From: Caulochytrium protostelioides
Lineage: Eukaryota; Chytridiomycota; Caulochytriomycetes; Caulochytriales; Caulochytriaceae
Reading direction: 5' to 3'
DNA: 64,000 bases
Assembly: GCA_003615045.1 (NCBI GenBank)
Contig: ML014189.1
Location: forward strand, 18,776 to 82,775
The position numbers and the translations under genes were made by a program. Position 1 is the stretch's first letter, and each line of letters opens with the position of its first letter. The notes beneath the pieces are model-generated. The model saw only the letters and a list, made by a program, of their open reading frames with translations. It was not told the origin of the DNA and made no database searches. Below, one piece after another: positions 40,550 to 49,850 of the stretch.

Positions 40550-41981
40550 AGCACGCCCGCCCGCGTTTGCGACGTCTCGGCCGTCGCACGCGCCGGCCGC
40601 GTGGGTCTGGCGTTCGTTCGCGCGGTCGCTCCATGGAAAGTTTCACGCGCCCCTCTGCTCTGTATTCTGCACGAAAGCTCACTTTTGAAACGGGTGCCCG
40701 CGGCCTCTCGCCGCGGTCGCCGCGGTGCGCGCGCCCATCCACGGATCGGTCACCGCCACGGCGTCGTGACCGCGCGTCCGGCATCGTCGCCTCCCGCCTC
40801 GCGTGGCATCATGGCCTCCGCCTGGCCTCGGAGAGGTGGCGCCGGCGGGGCTTTCGTCGAGGCCGCAGGGACCCCGCGGCGTGACGGCCGTCGGCGCTTC
40901 AATCCTGCGCGCGGGGGGACGCGGCGGGCCGTGCGCACGGACGCTCGCCGGCCCAGCACGCCACGGACGGCGTCACCCCCCCTTAGGCGCGCTCAACCCC
41001 TTAGGCGCGCCGGCGCGGCCGCGGCCGGCGGCGGCGGCGGCGTTTCATCGGACGCTCACCCGAGGACGCGCGGTCACCGCAGCACGGCGCGACGGCGGCC
41101 ACCGGCCGACCGGCGGGCGCGCCGCCAAGATCGCGTGGGGCCGCCTGCCGGGCCGCGGCGGTGCGGGCCGGCGGCGAGCATGACGCCCGGACGCCGGCCG
41201 GCGCGATCGGCGCGATCGGCTCGGCCACCGCCACCGAATCCCCGCCGAGACGTTCGCGAGACGAGGCCCGAGGCCGGTCGCGGGAGCGTCCTCCGGCATC
41301 AGGCCGCGGCGTCAGGCGCAGGCGCACTGTCCGGCAGCGCGGCGGTATGGGGACGCGGCCGCAGGCGACGGCCGTGGTGGCGGCGAGCACGTGCCCGCGG
41401 GCCTCACGAGCATCAGCGGCGCCCTCCCGGCGGCGCTCCACGCGCACGCGACGCGACGCCAGCGGCCGCCTGCAGCCATCGGCGAGAGCCGGACGCAGGA
41501 TCGATCGAGCATCGTGGCTTTGGCGGGTCACCACGGTGGACGACGCCTCCCCCGCCGTGCGTGTTCATGGCCGCCGCTTCATACCCGGAGGCCGCGACGG
41601 CAGCTGCCGGTCACGGGCTCGGGGTCACGGGCTCGGGGTCACGGGCTCGGTGCCACGTGCCTGGCGCCACGCACCTGCGCGACGTGCCTGTTCCGACCGC
41701 TCGGCCTTTGTCTGGCCCTCCTCGGTCGCACCGCATACTTCCGGGGACGCTCTCGCTGTGCCCTGTGCCGTGGCCCTCGCCTCGCATCGCGACGACTCGC
41801 CCTCTTGCACGAAAGTTTCGACTTGTCAGATTGATCCGGGCGCCGCCCTTTCCTCGTGAGGCTCCTCGTCGACGCCGTCGACGCTGCTCACCCACGCCGC
41901 TTCGCGGTCCCCGCCCCCAGACGGCTTCGATCCGTCCAGCGACGACGGCTCCCGCAGGCGGACTGCGCCGCCGACGTGGCC
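40550..41981. other. GC-rich spacer with short tandem repeat
   Basis: No convincing gene; several overlapping Arg/Pro-rich frames. Three near-identical copies of GGTCACGGGCTCGG lie at about 41611-41652. It contains the Rho GEF promoter. Confidence 0.5.
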
Positions 41982-44900
41982 ATGCGGGCGCCCATCACGT
42001 CGGCGCTCTGGGCCGACGCCGGGCCTCTTGGCAAGGTGGCCGGCCGCGCGATCGTCGCGGAGCCGCTCTCGACCGATTCGGCGCGGTCGTCGCAGGCCTC
42101 GCTCACGCCGTTGGCCCCCGTGGCGGACGACAGCGTCTGGGGCGACCGCGCCATCGAGGCGGGCGTCCGGTATGCGCGGGCGCTCTACGAGTATGTCCCG
42201 CGCGCCACCGAACCGCGCAACATCCCGCTCGAGGAAGGCGACACGGTCGCCATCTACTCGCTCGCGGCCGTCGAGGACTGGCTTTTCGGCGAGTGCAATG
42301 GCGCCCAGGGCTGGTTCCCCGAGTCCTTCGTCGAGGCCATGGGCCCCGAGGAGAGCCGCCGCGCCGCGCGCCGCCACGAGCGCGTGCCCGTCGCCGTGCT
42401 CAACCAGCTCCGCGGCGTCAACACCGCCATCCGGTCGGCCTCTGCGTCGACGCAGCCCGCGCCGACGGCCGAGGCGTTCGCAGGCCTCGACGACGGCCGC
42501 GCCGCTGGCCGCTCCTCGACACCCGTCTCGCAGCCGAGCAGCATGGAGATGATGACGCCCGCGGCCACGGCCACGGCCACGGCCACGGCCACCGCGTCGC
42601 CAGCGGGGGCCCCATCCGCGGCAGCGACGGCGATGGTGCCCGCGCCCGGCGCGACCACGGGCAGCAGCCACGCCGACACGCGCAGCTGGCACATGCGGTA
42701 TAAACTGCTGCCGCGCTACGAGCGGCGCTCGAACAGCCGCTCGAACAACCTCTCGGACGTGGGGTCCGAGACGACGACCGGATCGACCCTCGAGGCCGAC
42801 GCGGCGCGCAGCTCCGAGCTCGCCGGCGGCGCCGGCCCCGCGCTCTACCGCTCGCAGCTCTCCCTCGTCGAGCTGATGGAAGCCTCCCCGCGCATTCCGG
42901 AGCTGACGATCCCGTCGTCCAGCGACTGGAATATGGACGCCATGCTGGACGGCAGCGTCGGCCGCGGCGACGGCGACGCCACCGCCGACCCGCTGGGGCC
43001 GACCTCCGCCTCGTCAGACATGCTGGCCGACCCGAACGATCTCGGGGACAGCGCCACGGCCGGCGTCGCGCGTCCGGTGACGGCGCCTGGACCCACGGCC
43101 ACGTCGACGGCGTCCAAAAGCACGTCGCCCGGCCCGGCGCGGGTCGCCATCACGATTCCGTCGGCGGCGTCGTCGCCGACCTCGGCCCTGTCGGCGCCGC
43201 TGCCGTCGCCGAGCCCCCTCAGCGGGCCCGTGACCTCGATCCATCTGCCGAGCAGCCTCAACGGCAAGGCGCGCGCGATGAGCAAGCGCAAGAAGAGCGT
43301 GACGCCGGCGAATGCCAAGTCGCCTGTGAGTGTGCTCAACAAGGCGAAGCCGCGCGTGCTATGGGGCCAGCAGATGGAAGCCCGGTTCGGCAAGACGGCG
43401 GTCGAGCGGCTGCAGCTGTCGAAGCTCGATGCGCAGCGCCAGGAGATCATCTACGAGCTCATCTCGACCGAGCGCGACTACGTCCGCGACCTGCGGCTCA
43501 TTATCGACGTGTACATGAACGGCATGAGCGAGGTCCTCCGCCCGAAAGAGATCGATATCATCTTCGGCAACGTCCAGGACCTCATCAAGCTCCACGACGT
43601 GCTGTACGAAGCGCTGAGCAAGCGCCAGTCCAGTGACAACTACGTCGTGCACGCGATCGGCGACATCTTTGGCGAGATGGCCAAACACTTCCAGAGCTAC
43701 ACGCTGTACTGCAGCAACTACACGCACGCGCTCTCACGCCTCGAGGCCGTGCGCCAGCGCCGCGGCGTGCAGAAGTTCCTCGACCAGACGATGACCCTGC
43801 CGCTCAGCCGCGGCCTGACACTTGAGACCCTGCTGCTGTGTCCGATGCAGCGCATCTGCAAGTACCCGCTGATGCTGCGCGGCGTGCTGAAGCATCTGCC
43901 CGAGTCGCATCCGGACCGCGACCCGCTGCTGCGCGCGCTGCTCCAGCTCGAGACCGTGCTGCTCATCGTCAACAACAACACGCGGCAGAACGCCCAGTTC
44001 GAGCGCCTGCTGGCCTTGCAGCAGCGCCTGACGCCGCGTCTCGTGATTGCGCATCCGGCCCGTGCGATCCTGAGGAACGGCGTATACGAAATCATTGCCT
44101 CGACGACGGGCCAGCGGAAGCGCCGCGACGTGTTTCTCTTCAGCGACTCGCTGCTCATAACCAAAACGGCCGCGGCCGAGGGCGAGAAACTGAAGGTCGT
44201 CAACTACATCGCCGGCGACGATCTGCTCGTCGACGAAGTCGTGATCCAGCGCCTGCCCGGCCTGTCGCTGTACAAGCAGTCCGACAAGACGGTGTGGACC
44301 ATTCTGTTCGACGCGGCGGCCGTGCGCCACGAGTGGCTCGAGGGCATCCAGACCATGATCGATAACGAAGCCGCTACGCGCGCCCGCCGCGAGGACCTCC
44401 TCAACATCGCCGTCAGCGGCCTCGAAGGACGCATCCTGCTCGCCGATACGCCCCGCACTACCGGCGCGCCGCCGTCCGCCGACCTCACCGACGCCACGCC
44501 GACGCCGACGATCGCCTTCACGACCTCGCCCGACACGGCCGAGTCCCTCTGCGACGCCGCCGTCACCGACCCGACCCGTCCGCTGCCGGCCGCGGCTGCA
44601 GGCGCCGGCGCCAGCGCCGGCGCCACCACCACGGCGTCCCACAGCACCGCGCCGCTGTCCCTCTTCATTCCGGCCAGCGCCGCCATGACGACCCTCGCCA
44701 CGACGTTGGCCGACCTCACCGCGTCGTCGGGCATCCAGGGCCAGGGTCCGAGCCGCGGCCGCCCCGTCAGCGCCCTCCTGGCCGAAGCGGCGGTGGCCGC
44801 TGCCGCCGCCGCGGGCACGACCCACCCCGGCAGCAGCAGTGGTGGGGGCGCGGGCGGGCTGACGGACGCGAGCCGCGACCGCCTCGCCGTGCCCGCCGAG

Positions 44901-47267
44901 TTCGTCACGCCGTCCGGCGGCACGTTGCGGCTCGTGGACCCCTCGCGGCTCACGATCCGCGCCACGCCGGCGTTGCCGCGCTCTCGCGCGCCTGTTACGA
45001 TCGGCGAGATCCCCAAACCGGCGCCTGCGCCGTCCACGGCATCGGCAATCGCGCCAGTACCGGCATCAGCGACCGCATCGGCGCCCGTGGCGGAGACCGC
45101 CGCGGCGGCAGCGTTCCCAGCAGCGGCCCCGGCGGTGACGACGACGACCACGACCACCACCACCACCACCACCACGTCGCTTATGGCCGCCGGCACGATG
45201 CCGGCGCCCACGGCGCTCCCGGATGCGACATTCTCCGCCCAGCTGACCTCATTCGAAGCGGTGCTCGCCGCGCTCCACACATCTGTGCCGCACGGTTCGC
45301 CGCCGTCTAGCGGAGTTCAGCCCGCGACGACCGCCACCGCATGGACGTCGCTTGCGCTGACGGGAACGCCCGCGCTTCCCACGGCGACGGCGACGACGGC
45401 CCCCGCCCCCGCCTCACCACCGCGCATGCAGCCGGCCGCCAGCGCCGCCGCCGCCGCGGCGCCCACCCGGTCCCCCGGCGCCCTCGGCCACGCCCATCGC
45501 GCTTTCCACGCGTCCATGCTGCCGGCCACGGGCCACGCCCTGACCCCCTCCGAACGCGACGAGGTGGCCCAGGTCCCGTCGCTGATGGAGCACCTGTCCG
45601 AGATGCAGCGCATCATTGATTCGTGCCAGCGCGATCTGAATCTCGGCGTCGATCCGCCACCCGGCAGCCCGGGGCGGGCGGGCTTCGCCGCCCCCGCCGC
45701 GTCACGGCCGCTGGGGCTCGGCCGTCGTTCCGAGAGCGACGGGCTCGGCGTGGGGACGGGCGAGACGGCGCCCCCGCGGGCGCTCGGCCACGCCGGACCT
45801 GCGTCGGAAGCCGCGCCGGCCGCGGCCTGGGACGGACTCACAAGCGCGCCGAGGCATCCGCGCGCCCGGCCCGAGCCGGCGCTGGGCGCCGCCCGCGCGG
45901 TCCCGGCCCTCGCCAAGCTGACGCCGGCGACGAGCGCGTTCGAGAAACCGCCGCCCGCGCGGTCGCTGGCCCTCCGAGCCGCCTCGGCCGCCGCGGCGAT
46001 GCCGAGCCGCTGCGTGACGGTCGGCGGCCCGTCGGCGGCGTCCTCGACGCTAAGCCCAACGGCCGCCGGCCCCGCGACGACGAGCGGCAAGGCCACGTCG
46101 CCGCTGCTCAAGGCGCACTCCTTCGCGGAAGGCAGCCAGCCGTCGTTGGCAACGGCGTCCGGTACGGCGGGCTACGATGCCGCGAGTGCGGGCGTCAGCG
46201 GCGCGAACGGCGCGGTCGGCGACGGCGCCATGTCGCGCTTCTCGTCGTCGTCGTCGCTCATGGAGCAGAGCGACGCGACCATCGACGCGGCGCTCAACCG
46301 CATCCGCCAGGATATGGAGGAGCTGTATGATCACCCGCATGCGGACGCCGTCGAGGCGGACGGCTCGCGCTCGGCGGCGACGCCTCGCATGACGACACCC
46401 ACCACGATGGCCGCGGCCGCGCGGATGGCCACCGCGTTCGCGAGTCCACGCCCGGCCTCGGGTGCTGCGTCGGCTTCCGTGTCGGCGACGGCATCCGCGG
46501 CCACGAGCCCCCAGCTGAGCAGCCGCCCGGCCGACGAGACGACCGCGCTGGCGCCGCCGCTCCCGACCGTCGTGGCCTCGAGTGGGTCCGTGAGTCTCGC
46601 GCGACCGCCGCCGCCGCGGTCGACCTCGAGCCAATTGATTGCTGCGCAGGCCGCCACGGCGGTGCCTGTCGAGACGGCCAGGCCACCAGCGACAGCAGCA
46701 CTGACTGTGACGACCGATCCCACCCCGTCGGCGCCGGCCGTGGCGATGGCGGCGCTCTCGCGGCCGAACCCGCGGCCGGCGGCGAATGTGAACAAGCCAG
46801 TGCGCCGCGTGACGATCCTCGGCGTCGTGCGCATCGAGTGCGGCGCGCAGCCGCGGTTCGTGTACCTCCTGGAAGTCACGTGCATCGGCGAGGCGACGCC
46901 GCGCACGATCTACCTCGCGTTCGAGGACCTGTTCGACTTCCATCTCCAGCTCATCGGACACTTCCCCGAGGAGTGTGGTCAAGCAACGTCGCGGGGCTCC
47001 GCCGAGACGCGGCCGCCGCTGCAGTTTCCGGGACAGGTCATCCACATCACCGAGGCCGTGGCGTACGCCCGCATCGCGGGGCTGCAGACCTACCTGACGA
47101 CGATCCTCACGACGATGCCGGCCAAGATTACGCGCTCACCACTCATCATGAACCTCTTCCGCGGCGACGGCAAGCGCGCCCAGGAGCTCCTGCAGCGGCT
47201 GCAGGTCTTGCCGGCGTCGTCCGAACCGGCCTCTCTCTACGAGGCGGCCGACGGGACGCGACGGTAA
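41982..47267 (+). CDS. Rho-family guanine nucleotide exchange factor, SH3-DH-PH-PX
   Basis: The 1,761-residue protein is predicted to load a Rho/Cdc42-type GTPase with GTP at membranes. The first ATG in frame is 41982 (MRAPITSALWADAGPLGK). An SH3 domain lies at about 63-119 (ARALYEYVP … LFGECNGAQGWFPESFVE). The DH domain lies at about 485-670 (IIYELISTERDYVRDLRLII … LLCPMQRICKYPLMLRGVL). The PH domain follows at about 686-800 (RRDVFLFSDSLLITK … WLEGIQTMIDNE). About 800 residues of Ala/Thr/Ser/Pro-rich linker follow, including poly-Thr. A PX domain is at about 1606-1736 (RRVTILGVVRIECG … YLAFEDLFDFHLQLIGHFPE … LQTYLTTILTTMPAKITRSP), expected to bind phosphoinositides. No CH or PB1 domain is visible, unlike Cdc24. 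Intronless. Confidence 0.92.
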   Translation: MRAPITSALWADAGPLGKVAGRAIVAEPLSTDSARSSQASLTPLAPVADDSVWGDRAIEAGVRYARALYEYVPRATEPRNIPLEEGDTVAIYSLAAVEDWLFGECNGAQGWFPESFVEAMGPEESRRAARRHERVPVAVLNQLRGVNTAIRSASASTQPAPTAEAFAGLDDGRAAGRSSTPVSQPSSMEMMTPAATATATATATASPAGAPSAAATAMVPAPGATTGSSHADTRSWHMRYKLLPRYERRSNSRSNNLSDVGSETTTGSTLEADAARSSELAGGAGPALYRSQLSLVELMEASPRIPELTIPSSSDWNMDAMLDGSVGRGDGDATADPLGPTSASSDMLADPNDLGDSATAGVARPVTAPGPTATSTASKSTSPGPARVAITIPSAASSPTSALSAPLPSPSPLSGPVTSIHLPSSLNGKARAMSKRKKSVTPANAKSPVSVLNKAKPRVLWGQQMEARFGKTAVERLQLSKLDAQRQEIIYELISTERDYVRDLRLIIDVYMNGMSEVLRPKEIDIIFGNVQDLIKLHDVLYEALSKRQSSDNYVVHAIGDIFGEMAKHFQSYTLYCSNYTHALSRLEAVRQRRGVQKFLDQTMTLPLSRGLTLETLLLCPMQRICKYPLMLRGVLKHLPESHPDRDPLLRALLQLETVLLIVNNNTRQNAQFERLLALQQRLTPRLVIAHPARAILRNGVYEIIASTTGQRKRRDVFLFSDSLLITKTAAAEGEKLKVVNYIAGDDLLVDEVVIQRLPGLSLYKQSDKTVWTILFDAAAVRHEWLEGIQTMIDNEAATRARREDLLNIAVSGLEGRILLADTPRTTGAPPSADLTDATPTPTIAFTTSPDTAESLCDAAVTDPTRPLPAAAAGAGASAGATTTASHSTAPLSLFIPASAAMTTLATTLADLTASSGIQGQGPSRGRPVSALLAEAAVAAAAAAGTTHPGSSSGGGAGGLTDASRDRLAVPAEFVTPSGGTLRLVDPSRLTIRATPALPRSRAPVTIGEIPKPAPAPSTASAIAPVPASATASAPVAETAAAAAFPAAAPAVTTTTTTTTTTTTTSLMAAGTMPAPTALPDATFSAQLTSFEAVLAALHTSVPHGSPPSSGVQPATTATAWTSLALTGTPALPTATATTAPAPASPPRMQPAASAAAAAAPTRSPGALGHAHRAFHASMLPATGHALTPSERDEVAQVPSLMEHLSEMQRIIDSCQRDLNLGVDPPPGSPGRAGFAAPAASRPLGLGRRSESDGLGVGTGETAPPRALGHAGPASEAAPAAAWDGLTSAPRHPRARPEPALGAARAVPALAKLTPATSAFEKPPPARSLALRAASAAAAMPSRCVTVGGPSAASSTLSPTAAGPATTSGKATSPLLKAHSFAEGSQPSLATASGTAGYDAASAGVSGANGAVGDGAMSRFSSSSSLMEQSDATIDAALNRIRQDMEELYDHPHADAVEADGSRSAATPRMTTPTTMAAAARMATAFASPRPASGAASASVSATASAATSPQLSSRPADETTALAPPLPTVVASSGSVSLARPPPPRSTSSQLIAAQAATAVPVETARPPATAALTVTTDPTPSAPAVAMAALSRPNPRPAANVNKPVRRVTILGVVRIECGAQPRFVYLLEVTCIGEATPRTIYLAFEDLFDFHLQLIGHFPEECGQATSRGSAETRPPLQFPGQVIHITEAVAYARIAGLQTYLTTILTTMPAKITRSPLIMNLFRGDGKRAQELLQRLQVLPASSEPASLYEAADGTRR

Positions 47268-48219
47268 AGGCCCTCTCGTGGAGGCCGACCCCCTGTGGCC
47301 TCGTGCTGTTATCGTGATCAGACGATGCGATGCGTTCTTGGCTACCTGAGCGTCATGTCGCTTCCTGGCTCGTTGTCTGGCCGATGACGTCTGCTCTCTG
47401 TTTGTGGTGTAGGTGGCAACCGCCATATTTTGTATTTCTCGAGCCCCTGCTGTGTATTCGATGATTGCAAACGATAGAGGGCCGGACGTTGTGCCGATCA
47501 GGCGGTCGGAGGCGCGGCGGCGCACGTCATAGCGTGGCGCAGCCGCCGGTGAGACGACGCGCGCCGTGGCCGTGGGGCCTCCAGCGGGCCCCGGCGAAGC
47601 ACACCGCTTCCCGCCGCGCGCGGCCCTCCCACGGCGCGGCGCGCGGCCGGGCTCGGCGGGTCGGCCGCCGCCTCCAAGATCCGACGTCACCGCCGGGCGA
47701 TCCCCGTCGGCCGGGACCGCATCGACGTCACCCCGCCGCGACGGCATTCCGGATACCAACCCGCGACTCATACCGCGCACGGGGACCAAGACAAGGCTCG
47801 GAGGCGCCATCGCCATCCGCGGTGCACACCGCGCCATCCGAGCGGCCGCAGCGGGGCGGCGAGAGAACCCTGTGGCCGCTGAGATCCAGGACCAGCCGCC
47901 GTCGGTCGCCCATCATCCTCGGCGCTCGGTCGCCCGTCATCCTTGGCTCTCGCTCGTCCTTCATCCTCGGCTCTCGGTCGCCCGCCATCCTCGGCTCTCG
48001 GTCGTCTTTCATCCTCGGCTCTCGGGCACCCTGCGGCGCCCGTTCAGATTGCAGGTGGCTCTCGACGGCGTCTCCATCTCCGCCTTCCCCCCTTGGGCCG
48101 GCTCCGTCGACACGGTCGTTTCCAGGGGTGCGCTGTTCCCCCCGCCGCGACGGGGGATCTGCTCCCGGTTGCTGCTGGCGTCGGAACGAACCCGTCACGT
48201 GTCGGCGCGGTCCAGCGTG
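47268..48219. other. Spacer with minisatellite upstream of the phosphatase
   Basis: The phosphatase frame is open through this region back to 47566 but has no ATG before 48220, so it is treated as non-coding leader or promoter. It contains the 24-bp minisatellite. Confidence 0.5.
47914..48027. repeat. 24-bp minisatellite, about 4.7 units
   Basis: Units beginning CATCCT start at 47914, 47938, 47962, 47986 and 48010, exactly 24 bp apart (consensus CATCCTCGGCTCTCGGTCG plus five variable bases). In the phosphatase frame this would encode an 8-residue repeat, HPRLSVAR, but no in-frame ATG precedes it. Confidence 0.9.
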
Positions 48220-49695
48220 ATGGCGGGCCCGGATGCCGCGCACGGCACGGCCGCGACACGCGGGATGACCGCCGACACGGTGCACCGGCGGACGGCCGCC
48301 GAGCCGTCGTCGCCGTCGCCGTCGTCCTCGTCGTCCTCGTCGGAAACGCCGCTCACCATGCGGGGCCGCGAGGCCAACACCGGCCCCGCCGAGCGGTCGA
48401 GCGGCCTGACGGCGGAGGGCCTGACGTCGTCGGACCCGTCGCAGCCGCTGCGGCAGCCCCGGGCGGCCGCGGGCATCAAGGGCGCCCTGCGGCGGCGGCT
48501 GTTGCCGCAGATCCAGCGCGAGACGCGCGTGATCGCGTGGATCCAGCAGTACGTGCAGCACCCGACGCTCGTGTGGCTCTTCGCGGCCGTCGGCATCTTC
48601 GGCACGCACATGGCCTTCCTCACGGGCCTGCCGGTCTTCTTTTGGTTCCCGTCCGGGATCTCCTGGCACGCCGGCGGTGGCCACCCGCCGAGCGACATTG
48701 CGCGCGTGTTCGGCCGCGGCCTCATCTATATCCTCGCGACCGGCGTCTACTGCACGGGGTTCATTAAGGACTGGATGTGCTTGCCGCGGCCGGCGGCGCC
48801 CGTCAGGCCCATCACGCTCGACAAGGCCATCTCGCTCGAGTATGGCTTCCCATCGACCCATACGGCCAACGCCGTCTCGATCGCGCTCCACGTCATCATC
48901 TTCTACCACCAGTTCGCCCATCTCTGGGACGGCACGAGCCATCTCGCCGTCACGCTGCTCGCCGCCGGTTATGCCGCCACGATCAGCCTGTCCCGGATCA
49001 TCTCGGGCATGCACTCGTTCACCGACGTGCTTGGCGGCCTCGTGCTCGGCGTCGCCGTCGTGCTCATTTACTGGGGCTGCCTCTTCACCCCGTTCGAGCG
49101 GTACATCCACTCGGTGGCCGCATGGATCCCGCCCTTGCTTGTCGGATATGCTATCATCGCTGTCTCCGTGCACACCGACCCCGAAGGCCCCTGCCCGTGC
49201 TTCGACGACTCGGTCGCGTTTATCGGCGCGTGCACGGGCGCCTATCTCGGCTCCTGGCACTACGGCATGTATCTGCGCGACGTGGCCAACCACACCTTCC
49301 CCGTGATGGATCCGGTCTCCCGCAGCGGGTCCGTGCGATACCTGTTCTGGGCGCTGCGCTTTGTCTGGGGCGTCGGTCTGCTCTTTGGGTGGCGGCTGAT
49401 GGCCAAGCACATCTGCTACACGCTGCTGCCGCCGCTCTACCGCGTGCTCGCGCGCGCGCTGCCCTTCCGCCGCAAGTTCTTCCACCTCGCCCGCGACTAC
49501 GGCGGGATCCCCGCCGAGCACATCACCTTCTTCCCGTCCGTACTCTACCTGAACGCGCACACTGCGTCGGACCCGCATACCTACAAGCTGCCGCGGTACG
49601 ATGTCGACATCGCCACCAAACTCATCGTCTACACGGGCATCGGGTGGCTCGCCACCATGGTGATCCCGCTCGTGAACGAGCGGTTGAACCTGTAA
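48220..49695 (+). CDS. Sphingoid-base/sphingosine-1-phosphate phosphatase (Lcb3/SGPP-like)
   Basis: A PAP2-superfamily integral membrane enzyme of the ER that dephosphorylates long-chain-base phosphates. The first ATG is 48220, giving 491 residues. The three lipid phosphatase motifs are intact: KDWMCLPRP (near residue 184), PSTHTANAV (near 210) and SRIISGMHSFTDV (near 258-270). Surrounding sequence has about eight hydrophobic helices. YGFPSTHTANAVSIALHVII and the length place it with yeast Lcb3/Ysr3 and animal SGPP1 rather than with soluble or short PAP2 enzymes. The N-terminal 90 residues are hydrophilic and Ser-rich. The 3' end converges on the SET gene with a 155-bp gap. Confidence 0.9.
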   Translation: MAGPDAAHGTAATRGMTADTVHRRTAAEPSSPSPSSSSSSSETPLTMRGREANTGPAERSSGLTAEGLTSSDPSQPLRQPRAAAGIKGALRRRLLPQIQRETRVIAWIQQYVQHPTLVWLFAAVGIFGTHMAFLTGLPVFFWFPSGISWHAGGGHPPSDIARVFGRGLIYILATGVYCTGFIKDWMCLPRPAAPVRPITLDKAISLEYGFPSTHTANAVSIALHVIIFYHQFAHLWDGTSHLAVTLLAAGYAATISLSRIISGMHSFTDVLGGLVLGVAVVLIYWGCLFTPFERYIHSVAAWIPPLLVGYAIIAVSVHTDPEGPCPCFDDSVAFIGACTGAYLGSWHYGMYLRDVANHTFPVMDPVSRSGSVRYLFWALRFVWGVGLLFGWRLMAKHICYTLLPPLYRVLARALPFRRKFFHLARDYGGIPAEHITFFPSVLYLNAHTASDPHTYKLPRYDVDIATKLIVYTGIGWLATMVIPLVNERLNL

Positions 49696-49850
49696 CGGCG
49701 CTTGGTGCCTGCCGTTGCTGTTCACCTCACCCGATCACTGGATGGCCTTGTCACGACGTGGGCATCAAAACAATTAAGGTGTAACCAACAACACGTGTAT
49801 CCTGAAAGCGGTGACACGTCGCATTGACACTGCGGCGGTGTTCAGCGCCT

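Noticed and set aside
47566..48219. N-terminal extension of the LCB phosphatase
   Set aside because: The frame is open but starts only at GTG, contains a minisatellite and no ATG, and the family N-terminus is not expected there.
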